Source: Ruegeria profundi
Lineage (GTDB): Bacteria > Pseudomonadota > Alphaproteobacteria > Rhodobacterales > Rhodobacteraceae
NCBI RefSeq assembly: GCF_001507545.1
Contig: NZ_LQBP01000013.1
Location: 1-64,000, forward strand
Direction of reading: 5' to 3'
Length of the DNA stretch: 64,000 bases
Shown here in pieces: positions 20,077-29,478 of this stretch (the first letter of the stretch is position 1; each line of letters starts with the position of its first letter). Under the pieces are notes generated by a model, which worked only from the letters and a program-made list of their open reading frames with translations, did not search any database and was not told the DNA's origin. The translations under genes were made by a program, and so were the position numbers.

Positions 20077-20523
20077 CTACGCGTCTAGAATTTCCGGCGC
20101 CTCTATTACAGGCCACCAGACATGCGTAGCGAGCCATTCGTAGTCGATCCCGCCCGCACCATTCACACCATTTGACTGCTTGTGTGCGGAAATTAGTTCT
20201 TGGCTGAAACGGTGCCCCCCTCGAACGAACTTTGTCAGTTCGCGATGCACAGTCCAGTTCAAAGCCAAACCCATTTCTGTGATTTGAAACCCATCGTCTA
20301 CATGTTTCACGTTCGGGTTAGCTAGAAGGTTCAGCTGTCGTCTCACGCTTGTCTGAGGCAAATTAGTATATTTAGCTAAACCGCGAGTTGTCCACGGCTG
20401 AGGATGGATAACAAGTGCTTGATGCACCCTCTGCATAGGGGGCGGATACTTAAAATGATCAAACGTGACTTGCCAGCGGCGCCAAAGTCGTAACCGATTG
20501 CGCTCAGTTTCACTCATCGACAT
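20077..20523 (-). CDS. Winged-helix (MarR-like) DNA-binding protein
   Basis: A 148-aa protein starting MSMSETERNRL. The centre (PMQRVHQALVIHPQPWTTRGLAKYTNLPQTSVRRQLNLL) reads as a helix-turn-helix of the MarR/Rrf2 kind, followed by a wing-like VDDGFQITEMG. An N-terminal extension is open upstream but runs into the patatin gene, so the ATG at 20523 is preferred. It lies 80 bp downstream of the patatin lipoprotein gene on the same strand. A regulatory role is likely; targets are unknown. I cannot assign a precise family. Confidence 0.6.
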   Translation of the reverse strand: MSMSETERNRLRLWRRWQVTFDHFKYPPPMQRVHQALVIHPQPWTTRGLAKYTNLPQTSVRRQLNLLANPNVKHVDDGFQITEMGLALNWTVHRELTKFVRGGHRFSQELISAHKQSNGVNGAGGIDYEWLATHVWWPVIEAPEILDA

Positions 20524-20605
20524 AGTCGCATACACTAATGATATTAATTTAGCTGACAAGCCAGCTGAAGCAAAGTTCCCATTAGCGGTAACAATTAATA
20601 GTGGC

Positions 20606-21739
20606 TTACCGAGGCGGACGATCGCTCCAAAGTGTCCCTGACTTATAACGCTGATAACCGTAGTCAAACAGCGCTCGCATGTACTCTGGATCGAACGGCT
20701 CAGCTAGAGGATAGTCGAAATCCGTTCTGATCCAAGTTGCTTGGTATTCGCCGCCACTCTGCAGACTCAGTTTGTACGCAATCGTAAGATCATCTACGCC
20801 TTGTGCCTTGATCAGTGTGGAAAGCGAGCGTGCAGATACTTGGAGGACCCCCGGTTCAATAACTTTAAGTTCTGGCTCAACTTTGCCGTTTCGGATCGCA
20901 TACAGCTTTCCACCACGAGCATATTTCCTTGGGATGTCCCATCCAGGCACGTAGGCGGTTTGAGAATAGACGCCACCATCAACGTGAAGTTCATCCCGAA
21001 CACCATCCTTAGTATCGACGTCGATTAAAACCGGAGGAAAAACACCCGGAATTGCCGCTGATGCGAGCAAGACATCACCAAATGTCTTTTTTGCATTTGG
21101 TGAATTACTGTTCGCGATGGCGCCCATATCCCAAAGCACCGGCCTTTGTGCATCTAAACTCACCGTCTGAACTAACAACCGCCGTCCGCGACGATGCTCT
21201 TTGGCAATCTGCGATAAAAAATTGTCGGTTATGTAAGTTTCGATAAGTTGTTTTAACGGGTCAGAGTTTTTGACAGAGGAACCACTTAGGATGCCAGTTA
21301 TAAATCTGCCTCTGAATATCCGCGACGGTGGTAGCCCACCGTACAGCTCTTTGAGCTCATCATCATAGTCGGAACCCAGAAAGGCGAATGGTGCGGCCAA
21401 CGCGCCTGTAGAAACCCCTGTAACGACCAAAAATTCTGGGCGTGTGCCGGCGTCGCTCCATGCGGAAAGAATACCGGCAGCGAAGGCTCCGTCCTCGCCA
21501 CCGCCCGATAGTGTTAGTGTGTAGTCCGCAGAAAGCCTTGACGCGCGCCTTTGACGATGAATCTCTTCAAGAAGTTCACTGATATTGGCAGGAGCTACAT
21601 CGGCCCAATAACGAGCACCTTCAATGCCCGGAACTTGTGGGCTCTCTAGATCCAATTCGCTCACTGGGTTCCTAGAAATGCTTGAGCAACCCACTTGGAA
21701 AAGTAGTAGCAGGAAAACACAAAGCTTCCTCCAATTCAT
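20606..21739 (-). CDS. Patatin-like phospholipase, lipoprotein
   Basis: Predicted lipid acyl hydrolase anchored as a lipoprotein. The start MNWRKLCVF is preceded by GGAGAAGG; the signal peptide ends in FQVGC-SS, putting the lipidated Cys at 18 (the Q at -3 is atypical). The patatin fold shows the oxyanion-hole LSGGGEDGAFAAG, the nucleophile elbow GVSTG and the catalytic Asp in HVDGG. Length (377 aa) is normal for bacterial patatin-like lipoproteins. It probably acts on phospholipid in the periplasm or outer membrane; substrate unknown. The winged-helix gene follows on the same strand. Confidence 0.88.
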   Translation of the reverse strand: MNWRKLCVFLLLLFQVGCSSISRNPVSELDLESPQVPGIEGARYWADVAPANISELLEEIHRQRRASRLSADYTLTLSGGGEDGAFAAGILSAWSDAGTRPEFLVVTGVSTGALAAPFAFLGSDYDDELKELYGGLPPSRIFRGRFITGILSGSSVKNSDPLKQLIETYITDNFLSQIAKEHRRGRRLLVQTVSLDAQRPVLWDMGAIANSNSPNAKKTFGDVLLASAAIPGVFPPVLIDVDTKDGVRDELHVDGGVYSQTAYVPGWDIPRKYARGGKLYAIRNGKVEPELKVIEPGVLQVSARSLSTLIKAQGVDDLTIAYKLSLQSGGEYQATWIRTDFDYPLAEPFDPEYMRALFDYGYQRYKSGTLWSDRPPR

Positions 21740-21917
21740 GCATACCTTCTCCACAAAAAATAGCTCCGTTGGGTTAAGCTAAGGAATAAGCCACCAAATC
21801 TCGTTTTGGCCAAGCTTTTCTTTAGTCTTTTTGGGGATAGAGCACGCTATTGGCCGCCCCATTTCCCTTGCGCACTCTGATTTAACTTCATTTTTTGGAA
21901 ACGTGCTGATCAGCGCT

Positions 21918-23183
21918 CTAACGTTTCTCGGTGGGGACCATTTCTGTACTGGTTGGTAAGACTTCAGTGTGAGAAGTCTGCTCAGCACGTGACACGGGCT
22001 CAACTGACCAAATCCTTTGCCCCAAATACAATGCAAAACAAAGCATGACCGAGAAATTCACCCAGTAAAGCGCGATGTCACCGAAAAAGGTGGTAGCCAA
22101 GTTGGCGATCAAGGGGCCGCTTATTGAGCCTAGAGTCCAAACCAATAGCATAGTTACCGCTGCCGAAGAGACGTAGACAGGAACCGTTCTGTCCAACGCG
22201 TGCGCCACAAGCAAAGAATACAGTGTGAGCAAACTACCACCAAGTAGCATCAGAATAATGCAAAGGATTACGAAGCCGGTTGAGTTGTAGTCGAATGAAT
22301 TGACGCTATGGTCGTAGTCCACGTCGACCAGAACCGCCATAAGAAGAAAAACTACTGTTGCGGTGACCGTAGCTATCAAGATTACTATCCGACGGTCCAT
22401 CTTGTCGGATAGCCATCCAAGCGGAAACTGAAAAAGGACACGCCCGAGGTAAATGAGGGCTACCATAAGGGCCACATCGATTATTTCGACCCCTAGCTGA
22501 GCAGCATTGTAGGGGACCACGCTCAACAAAGTTGTAGACACCATACCCATAGCGAATACGCCCAAGACCGCGGCTGGGGCGTCTTTGAATAATCCGCGTA
22601 TTCGAATGGGTACAGAGGTTTCATTGTTGGGAGGAGTTGAGCGGGTAGTCGAGATAACCACAATCGAAACGCAGTAAAACAAAGCGACGTAAACGAATGC
22701 CTCTCGAATATCACCAGGCACTACAAAAACTAAAAACTGACTGAACACGGCGACTACGCCGACGATTATCGCATAGACCGCGAGAACTCTTCCGCGGGTT
22801 TTGTCCTCCGCAGTTTCATTGAGCCATGTGTCACCAATCGAAAAGAGCCCTGCGGTCGCCAATCCAGTAAGGAAGCGCAAAAAGATAAGAAATGGAGTGC
22901 TGGTGGAAACTGAAAAAAGTATAGCCGCCGCTATCGTGATAGCTGCGCCAGAAGCAAATGCACGGATGTGACCAATATCAGCAATCGATCTGGCGACAAC
23001 AAAACACCCGACTAAAAATCCTGCAGAGTACGCGGACGCCGCAAATGAAGCGGCTTCTTGAGACGCCCCAATTTCAGAAAACGCGAGTGGAACCAAAGTA
23101 CCAGATCCAGCAGTGGCCAGCTGAACAGCAGCCATTGCAATGAATAGTGATTGAAGATTTAAAACTTGGTTTCTGATTGCCAA
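21918..23183 (-). CDS. MFS transporter (sugar/drug efflux type)
   Basis: A 421-aa major facilitator with 12 predicted membrane helices. The segment FLRFLTGLATAGLFSIGDTWLNETAEDKTRGRV is the cytoplasmic-loop region typical of the YcaD/UMF-type facilitators, and GRVLFQFPLGWLSDKMDRR repeats the loop motif in the second half. The TTG at 23183 is the best start available. It is divergent from the RND efflux pair with 396 bp between them. The substrate cannot be inferred. Confidence 0.82.
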   Translation of the reverse strand: MAIRNQVLNLQSLFIAMAAVQLATAGSGTLVPLAFSEIGASQEAASFAASAYSAGFLVGCFVVARSIADIGHIRAFASGAAITIAAAILFSVSTSTPFLIFLRFLTGLATAGLFSIGDTWLNETAEDKTRGRVLAVYAIIVGVVAVFSQFLVFVVPGDIREAFVYVALFYCVSIVVISTTRSTPPNNETSVPIRIRGLFKDAPAAVLGVFAMGMVSTTLLSVVPYNAAQLGVEIIDVALMVALIYLGRVLFQFPLGWLSDKMDRRIVILIATVTATVVFLLMAVLVDVDYDHSVNSFDYNSTGFVILCIILMLLGGSLLTLYSLLVAHALDRTVPVYVSSAAVTMLLVWTLGSISGPLIANLATTFFGDIALYWVNFSVMLCFALYLGQRIWSVEPVSRAEQTSHTEVLPTSTEMVPTEKR

Positions 23184-23579
23184 TGCACCCTAGCTCCAAG
23201 TTGCACCGAGGCCCGGTAAGTTTTTCTTACTTCTCGCTTCTACTCAGGTAGACGCGCGGTATCTCCCAGCAAACAACGACACGCGTTAAAGTTATTGACA
23301 CTGAGTGCTACTGAAATCGAAAATCGCTGGACATTATAGTCGAACTTCAGGCTTTCGCGAATACAGTATTTGGTCGATTTTTAGCTTACACTTTATAATA
23401 AAACAAAAAAATCTGCTCATTTCCCTGAAACTTCACTGAGCCATTTTGGCTCGAAAGAATTTGTGCAAAACTACTGGTGCGGGCAGAGTTGGTTCAAACG
23501 ATCTCTTTTCCCACGAAGCTCCTTGTGCCGTTGCGAGCGTCCAACAGGCGAGCAGCTTCGAAAAAGTAGGTGAACAAAT
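23184..23579. other. Divergent promoter region of MFS and RND genes
   Basis: AT-rich spacer likely to hold both promoters. It contains the GAGCCA dyad listed separately. I see no RNA gene or small reading frame with a credible ribosome-binding site. Confidence 0.4.
23438..23452. promoter_or_regulatory. Palindromic dyad GAGCCA-TTT-TGGCTC
   Basis: A perfect 6-bp inverted repeat with a 3-bp spacer, about 130 bp before the RND adaptor start. A version with one change occurs upstream of the arginine operon at 6213-6227, also in a divergent gap. Likely a shared regulator site. Confidence 0.4.
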
Positions 23580-24839
23580 ATGCATCTGAACTTCCTAGGT
23601 ACATTGGCGGCTATCGTATGTAGTGCTTTTCCCAGCGTTGCAGCAGCACAAGATACCCCTGCAACTGCAAGGCCCGCTAAAGTCTTCACTGTTGTTAAAG
23701 CCTCATCTGACTTTGAAAGAATTTATCCTGCTATTGTCTACCCTTCGAGGGAAGTTGAACTCTCTTTTCGGGTCAGTGGGCGGATAACAGAGCTGCCGAT
23801 TAGGGCCTCCAGCAATGTAGTGCGCGAAGGCGTCGTTGCCCAACTAGACACCCGAGACTTTGAAGTTGAAGTAGCTAGGCTTAATAGCCAACTCGAAGAG
23901 GCAGAGGCGAATTTAATTGTGCTGAGGTCAGGTGCACGCCCTGAAGAAATTACGGCTCTAGAAGCCTCGGTTCAGGCAGCTCAAGCTCAACGAGATCAAG
24001 CACGAGAAGAATACGTCCGCTCAGCTCAGCTTTTGGAAAGGGGGGTAATTCCTACTGCGCAGTACCAACAACGTGAAGCTGCCTTTCGTCTGGCAGAAGC
24101 CGAGCTGGTGTCACGAGAAGAGCAACTTACAATTGGTCGTAGCGGTGGGCGGCCAGAAGAAATAGTTGCTGCAGAAGCGGCGATCCGTGGCCTTAAAACA
24201 CAAATTCAATCGGCAAAAAACGATCTTTCCGATGCTACGCTTCGAGCGCCGTTCGATGGAACGATTGCCAAGCGCAACGTGGACAATTTCCGCAATGTTC
24301 AAGCCGGTGAAACCATCGCCTTAATCCAAGATCTATCGACTGTAGATGTAAGTTATGACTTGCCCGGCGCTGACATAATCGCAATGTCGTCAATTGGCTT
24401 CGACAATGTTGTTAGTTTGGTTACGTTCGACTCGTTGCCAGGCGTAGAAATGAACGCAGACCTTGTCGAGTTTACTACGCAAGCAGACGCAGCAACACAA
24501 ACCTATCGAGGTCGTCTATCAGTAACCCCGCCTGAAGACTTGGTTGTACTGCCAGGGATGGTAGCGCGCGTGATTATTAGGGCGGACGGACAAAACGACA
24601 CACATGTTGTGGTTCCACTTTCAGCTTTAGCGGCAAGCCCCGACGGTTCCCCTTATGTCTGGCTATTGGATGGATCCAACAACACCGTCAAGCGTCGACC
24701 AGTTGAGTTGGGAGAAGCATCTGAAGACTTCGTGTTCGTAAAAACTGGCCTTGAAGAAGGGCAAATGGTTGTAACTGCAGGATTGAGCGAACTGCAGGAA
24801 GACATGGTAGTTCGCCCGATTTCAAAAGTTGGTGAGTAG
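23580..24839 (+). CDS. RND efflux periplasmic adaptor (MFP)
   Basis: Membrane-fusion subunit linking an RND pump to an outer-membrane channel. The 419-aa protein has a signal peptide ending AAAQD (about 23), a barrel-sandwich half from about 50 (SFRVSGRITELPI), a long helical hairpin (about 95-205) in which an RSGxRPEEI block occurs twice, the second lipoyl half (LRAPFDGTIAKRNV) and beta-barrel plus membrane-proximal domains to the end. The permease gene starts 3 bp after its stop. No outer-membrane channel gene is adjacent, so a TolC encoded elsewhere is presumably used. Confidence 0.92.
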   Translation: MHLNFLGTLAAIVCSAFPSVAAAQDTPATARPAKVFTVVKASSDFERIYPAIVYPSREVELSFRVSGRITELPIRASSNVVREGVVAQLDTRDFEVEVARLNSQLEEAEANLIVLRSGARPEEITALEASVQAAQAQRDQAREEYVRSAQLLERGVIPTAQYQQREAAFRLAEAELVSREEQLTIGRSGGRPEEIVAAEAAIRGLKTQIQSAKNDLSDATLRAPFDGTIAKRNVDNFRNVQAGETIALIQDLSTVDVSYDLPGADIIAMSSIGFDNVVSLVTFDSLPGVEMNADLVEFTTQADAATQTYRGRLSVTPPEDLVVLPGMVARVIIRADGQNDTHVVVPLSALAASPDGSPYVWLLDGSNNTVKRRPVELGEASEDFVFVKTGLEEGQMVVTAGLSELQEDMVVRPISKVGE

Positions 24840-24842
24840 CAA

Positions 24843-27800
24843 ATGGATCTCGCAAGGTTTGCAATTGAGAAGCGTCTAATTTCGGCGTTGGTGACTATTC
24901 TCATCTTGGTGGCTGGCTATTTTGCATACTTAACTCTTCCTCGTTTCGAAGATCCTGAGTTCATAATAAGGCAAGCTCAGGTCATAACACCTTATCCGGG
25001 TGCCACTGCAGAAGAAGTTGCCGAAGAAGTCACTGAGGTTATTGAGAATGCTCTACAAGAGCTCTCTGGGGTAAAAGAGGTAAAGTCAGTTTCATCACCC
25101 GGCCTCAGCACTGTGACGGTCGAATTTACAATCTCCACGACACCTGATTTTCCGTCACTTCATGCAAGATTTGCCCAATTGCGCGCAAAGATACGTGACG
25201 CTCAAACAAGTCTGCCGCCGAACGCGCTGCAATCTCAGGTCTACGATGATTTTGGCGACGTGTATGCCTTATACTTTGCGATCGTAGGCGATGGGTATTC
25301 AATAGCCGAGCTTCACGAGTACGCCAAGGAGCTCCAAAGGGAGTTGGTTGCCGTAAGCGGTGTTTCCAAGGTGGTCTTAAGTGGTGAACAGAATGAGGCA
25401 ATCTTTGTAGAGTATGCACCAGCAAGGTTAATAGAACTTGGAATATCACCGCAGCAAATTGGGCAAGTTCTGGAGGGACAAAACCTCGTAGCGCCCGCGG
25501 GTTCCATAAAGTCCAACTCGCGACGAATAGATATACGGCCGGCGGCGGCAGTCGCCTCAATTGACGCTATCAAAGACCTAGTCGTTTCTGTGCCGAGTAG
25601 TGGTGCATCATTTCGACTTTCAGATATCGCAACCGTGTCGCGCGGTTACGTTGAACCCGCAAGCCCCCTACTTTTTCGGGACGGTCAGCCTGCAATTGGA
25701 ATTGGAATATCGAATAGCCTGGGCGGAAACGTTGTGAACATGGGCGAAGCCGTTAAGCAACGGATAAACGAGCTGGAGAACCTAAGGCCAATCGGAATCC
25801 AGATTTTGCCAATCTCTGATCAGTCTGCTTCGGTAAAAGAATCGATCAACGATTTCGTCATGAACGTGGTTCTGGCGCTCATCATCGTTGTAGGCATATT
25901 GCTTATTTTTATGGGGTTAAGATCCGGAATACTCATGGGGGGTATTCTGTTGGTCACAGTCGCAGGCACGCTTGCCGGCATGCAGCTCTTAGGGCTCGAC
26001 ATGCAAAGGATTTCACTAGGCGCGCTGATAATTGCGCTCGGTATGCTGGTTGATAACGCTATTGTCGTTGTCGAAGGTACGTTGGTCCGCGTTCAACGCG
26101 GTGAAGCCACCAGTGACGCTGCTATCTCTGTCGTCAATCAAACCAAATGGCCACTACTCGGAGGAACAGTTGTAGGACTCTTGGCGTTTTCCCCAATTGG
26201 TTTTTCACCGGACAACACTGGAGAATACGCTGGGAGCCTCTTCTGGACGATTTCGATCTCGTTGCTTTTTTCGTGGTTGGTAGCGATATGGCTCACGCCC
26301 TATTTTTGCACTCTGCTGCTGAAGCCAACCTCGGAAAAACCGCCTGCAGAGAATGCTATTCTCCGTGCCTATCGTTCACTCCTCGCGTATGCGATCCGAT
26401 TCCGGTACCTTACTGTGGGGCTTGTTGTTGTGCTCTTTCTCTCTGCGATCGCAGGGTTTGCGCTAGTACCACCGGGCTTCTTTCCCAACAGCACCAGGGC
26501 GCAATTTGTAGTGGATTACTTTTTGCCAGAGGGAACCGACATTGAACAAACCAGTCAGGACATGCGAGAGATTGAAGCGCATCTCTTAACTCTACCAGGT
26601 GTCACCTCTACAAATCTGTCTGTGGGCAGCGGGCATTTACGCTTCATGTTGGTATACGACAGTGAAGACCAGAACCCCGCCTATGGTCAAATTTTGGTGG
26701 ACGTAGAGGATTATCGGCAGATCGATGCACTACAGCCGGAAATTCAGTCTTGGATTGACCAAAGCTACGCTGACTCATATGCAAAAGTCTGGAAGTTTGC
26801 ACTGGGCCCTGGAGGTGGATCGAAAATCGAAGCCGAGTTTTCGGGTCCCGATCCCGTTGTGCTTCGCGAACTCGCCGAACAGGCAAAATTGATCTTCGCT
26901 GAAAACGGAGCCATCGCGATAAAAGACGACTGGCGCGAACAAAAGCAGGTCATTCGACCAGTTATCGACACAGAAAACGCCCGCAGGTTGGGCCTCACCC
27001 AAGCTGAAATTTCCAGGGCAGTTTACTGGCATCAAGTAGGGGCGCCAATCGGGATTTATCGCGAAGGCGACAACCTGTTGGACGTAGTTATGCGCCCATT
27101 CGAAGCAGACCGAAGCAATATTAGTGATCTAAGAAACATCCAAGTTTATAGCGAGATCGCTGGAGGATATATTCCAATATCCCAAGTAGTAGACCGATTT
27201 GACCTAGTTTTCGAAGCTGGAAATCTAAGGCGCATCGATCGTCGGCTCGCAATCACGGCACAAGCCGACAACGCGCCGCAAGTACTTTCGGGCGATCTTT
27301 TTGCTCAAGTCCGGACACTCGTTGAAGCAATAGATTTGCCAAGTGGATATTCTCTCGAATGGAGAGGCGAATATGGTGACTCTCAAAGCGCAAACGACGG
27401 CCTTGCTTCGACTATGCCAATTGGTTTTGGCGCGATGATCGTCGTAGTATTTTTCTTGTTCAATGCAGTCCGGCAGCCATTAATCATTTGGTTGACAGTA
27501 CCGCTGGCTCTGATTGGGGTGGTCTGGGGCCTCGCTGCAACCAGAACGCCACTCGAATTTATGGCAATATTGGGTGTTTTGTCTCTAACAGGGATGCTAA
27601 TCAAAAACGCTATCGTCCTTATTGACGAAACCGATACTCAGATTGCCAGTGGAAAACCTCGATGGCAGGCCGTTGTTGACTCAGCTGTTCTACGCGTCCG
27701 CCCAGTGTCATTGGGAGTACTTACTACTGTACTTGGAGTAATGCCTTTGCTGTGGGATCCGTTTTTCGAGTCGCTCGCAGTGGTGATCATCTGCGGTTTG

Positions 27801-27887
27801 AGTTTTGCAACCATTCTTACGCTGATAGTGGTGCCGACTCTGTACTCAATTTTCTTTAGAATAAATGAGGACGAAACAGCGGCTTAA
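24843..27887 (+). CDS. RND efflux transporter permease
   Basis: A 1014-aa proton-driven efflux pump of the AcrB/HAE-like RND family with 12 membrane helices and two large periplasmic loops. The N terminus FAIEKRLISALVTILILVAGYFAYLTLPRFEDPEF resembles the HAE-1 related group that carries FEDPE. The helix-4 region SLGALIIALGMLVDNAIVVVEG and the second-half LSLTGMLIKNAIVLIDE are the usual landmarks. It is translated with the adaptor. Substrates are unknown; drugs, bile-like compounds or lipids are possible. Confidence 0.93.
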   Translation: MDLARFAIEKRLISALVTILILVAGYFAYLTLPRFEDPEFIIRQAQVITPYPGATAEEVAEEVTEVIENALQELSGVKEVKSVSSPGLSTVTVEFTISTTPDFPSLHARFAQLRAKIRDAQTSLPPNALQSQVYDDFGDVYALYFAIVGDGYSIAELHEYAKELQRELVAVSGVSKVVLSGEQNEAIFVEYAPARLIELGISPQQIGQVLEGQNLVAPAGSIKSNSRRIDIRPAAAVASIDAIKDLVVSVPSSGASFRLSDIATVSRGYVEPASPLLFRDGQPAIGIGISNSLGGNVVNMGEAVKQRINELENLRPIGIQILPISDQSASVKESINDFVMNVVLALIIVVGILLIFMGLRSGILMGGILLVTVAGTLAGMQLLGLDMQRISLGALIIALGMLVDNAIVVVEGTLVRVQRGEATSDAAISVVNQTKWPLLGGTVVGLLAFSPIGFSPDNTGEYAGSLFWTISISLLFSWLVAIWLTPYFCTLLLKPTSEKPPAENAILRAYRSLLAYAIRFRYLTVGLVVVLFLSAIAGFALVPPGFFPNSTRAQFVVDYFLPEGTDIEQTSQDMREIEAHLLTLPGVTSTNLSVGSGHLRFMLVYDSEDQNPAYGQILVDVEDYRQIDALQPEIQSWIDQSYADSYAKVWKFALGPGGGSKIEAEFSGPDPVVLRELAEQAKLIFAENGAIAIKDDWREQKQVIRPVIDTENARRLGLTQAEISRAVYWHQVGAPIGIYREGDNLLDVVMRPFEADRSNISDLRNIQVYSEIAGGYIPISQVVDRFDLVFEAGNLRRIDRRLAITAQADNAPQVLSGDLFAQVRTLVEAIDLPSGYSLEWRGEYGDSQSANDGLASTMPIGFGAMIVVVFFLFNAVRQPLIIWLTVPLALIGVVWGLAATRTPLEFMAILGVLSLTGMLIKNAIVLIDETDTQIASGKPRWQAVVDSAVLRVRPVSLGVLTTVLGVMPLLWDPFFESLAVVIICGLSFATILTLIVVPTLYSIFFRINEDETAA

Positions 27888-28157
27888 TCACTAACCTGCG
27901 AATCCCCACCTCTGCAAAACATCTCGCGCTTTCGGCATGTTCCAGGCTTTTAGTACGTCCTTTAGCATGTACCAACTGATTTGGATCCAACCTTCTATTC
28001 GCACGACCTTACCAGACTTGCAGAGAACCCCGTCTCAAAGTGCGGAACCTAAATTTTTTACGCAATCCCAAGGCATTCATGGTGTCCTACAGAGATTCTG
28101 TTGGAACATTGCGAACGGTAAGTTTGCCTGACCATACCTCAGCTTGTTTGGCGTTTG

Positions 28158-28535
28158 CTAAAAGGCTTTTTTGAGCAGTTCTCGAAGATTTCCAAATTCC
28201 GCTTTCTGCTGTGGTTTCAATTGATCGCTGCAACACAGGCTTGGAATTTCTCTGCTGGCGTTTGGTATTGCAAGGTCTTTCGAGGTCGCTCGTTGAGCTG
28301 GCGAGCCATTGATGTTGGAGTTTCCGTTACTCGGTTTTAGCTGCAATTCCACACCGTCAATACTGGGCGGTTCGGGGGGCTGGAACCAGACCAATGTTTC
28401 GGCCACGGTGCGGTGGATGGCCAGAAGCTTTCCGGTCAAGGTGCGAAAACCGATGATATAGTCGGTCGGTGTTTTAGCTGGCTCAATGTAGCGAGCATAG
28501 AGAACGCTCTCGGCGTCCTTTGGGGCGAGTGTCAT
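28158..28535 (-). CDS. Hypothetical protein of the integrated element
   Basis: A 125-aa protein that I do not recognise. The first 70 residues (MTLAPKDAESVLYARYIEP, then a compact mixed segment with WFQPPEPPSID) look folded; the second half is Asn/Ser-rich and low in complexity. Its ATG overlaps the stop of a 35-codon frame (ATGA), suggesting coupled translation. It is the last recognisable gene at the left side of the element, so the element boundary probably falls between 27888 and 28158. Confidence 0.45.
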   Translation of the reverse strand: MTLAPKDAESVLYARYIEPAKTPTDYIIGFRTLTGKLLAIHRTVAETLVWFQPPEPPSIDGVELQLKPSNGNSNINGSPAQRATSKDLAIPNASREIPSLCCSDQLKPQQKAEFGNLRELLKKAF

Positions 28536-28639
28536 TCTGCGGTTTCCAGGTTGTTTGAAGTCGGCTGCCGCGCCGCGTAGAGGAACGATTCGACGGGGTA
28601 GGTGTGAAGTGCGTGGGCGGTGGCCACGAGGGTTGCCAT
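28532..28639 (-). CDS. Possible 35-aa small protein, coupled to next gene
   Basis: A short frame, MATLVATAHALHTYPVESFL and onwards to the end, sits between the HsdR fragment and the 125-aa gene and overlaps the latter by 4 bp (ATGA). Composition is protein-like, but there is no strong ribosome-binding site and no family match. It could be a genuine small element protein or the tail of a lost gene. Confidence 0.35.
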   Translation of the reverse strand: MATLVATAHALHTYPVESFLYAARQPTSNNLETAE

Positions 28640-28672
28640 CTGGTATGAAAACGGGGCCTTTCCGGTATCATC

Positions 28673-29143
28673 TTAGATATGAAAAGGAATAATTGCCCGG
28701 GTCTTGCTCATGCCTTTCCATGCCTCGTGGCGCCGGAGCAGAACTTCCGGCGAGGGAAATTTATCAAGAACAATTTGCGTTTCCATGACCGCTGGTAATC
28801 TGGTCTTGTTGCGGAACACGAACCCATCACCGTTGGACGAAAAGGCAAAAGGGACCCGCAGCATCTTTGCATATATAAGTGCCTGCTGCATGCCCTCTCC
28901 AATCGCGTGCTTGTTGCCTTTCACCTCCACGACGGTGATCGGGATGTTCGGCTTAAGGTAGAGTACATAGTAAGCCCTCTTCTGTTTGCCGCGTGCGACC
29001 AGCCTGCCTCGTACAATCGTGGGTCCATCAGTCAGCGCCTTCTCTTTAGAGATGTGTGTCTGGAGGTCCCAACCCGCTTTCTGGATGGCAGGCGCAATAA
29101 GCTTGCTGCAATTGTCTCGCTCCGTAGGTACTCGCTTGTCCAC
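28673..29143 (-). CDS. HsdR N-terminal-domain protein, truncated type I R subunit
   Basis: A 156-aa protein equal to the N-terminal nuclease domain of type I restriction R subunits. It contains a PD-(D/E)xK core (ITVVEVKGNKHAIGEGMQQALIYA) followed by VPFAFSSNGDGFVF and the FPSPEVLLRRHEAWKGM segment, after which complete HsdR proteins continue into the helicase motor. Here a stop follows, so the ATPase domains are absent, and no hsdM or hsdS is nearby. The GTG start has GAGGGA upstream. It may be a relic or a stand-alone nuclease-domain protein. Confidence 0.7.
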   Translation of the reverse strand: MDKRVPTERDNCSKLIAPAIQKAGWDLQTHISKEKALTDGPTIVRGRLVARGKQKRAYYVLYLKPNIPITVVEVKGNKHAIGEGMQQALIYAKMLRVPFAFSSNGDGFVFRNKTRLPAVMETQIVLDKFPSPEVLLRRHEAWKGMSKTRAIIPFHI

Positions 29144-29478
29144 TAGATTCCCTCGTAGCGTAAGTCGCTATTGTTCCACACACCTTATTGGTTACCCATA
29201 CAACCCCAAGTCGCAACCAGTTTTGCAAACTAATGGAAAGCCTCATAAGCGATTTTTAACTATCACTTATGACTCTGATCATCGTGATCGTGCATATTCT
29301 GAATTTTGTATAGACATATCGAAGAGCATGCGATCGTGGCTTTGCTGTTCCTTGCAACTTTGCCGTTGAACGACCACGAAAAATCGTCACTAGTTTGTGA
29401 GGAGCGAAAGAGGCTTGAAATCTATTCAGTCACGGGCACCGATTCCAGCTATTGCATTTTGGGGATGGAAGGCAACCA
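29144..29478. other. Divergent intergenic region in the element
   Basis: AT-rich spacer between the minus-strand HsdR piece and the plus-strand 154-aa gene. It presumably contains both promoters. No repeat or RNA gene was recognised. Confidence 0.3.

Noticed and set aside
28483..28671. 62-codon frame rich in Pro/Arg between element genes
   Set aside because: Low-complexity alternate frame of the 35-aa candidate; no ribosome-binding site.
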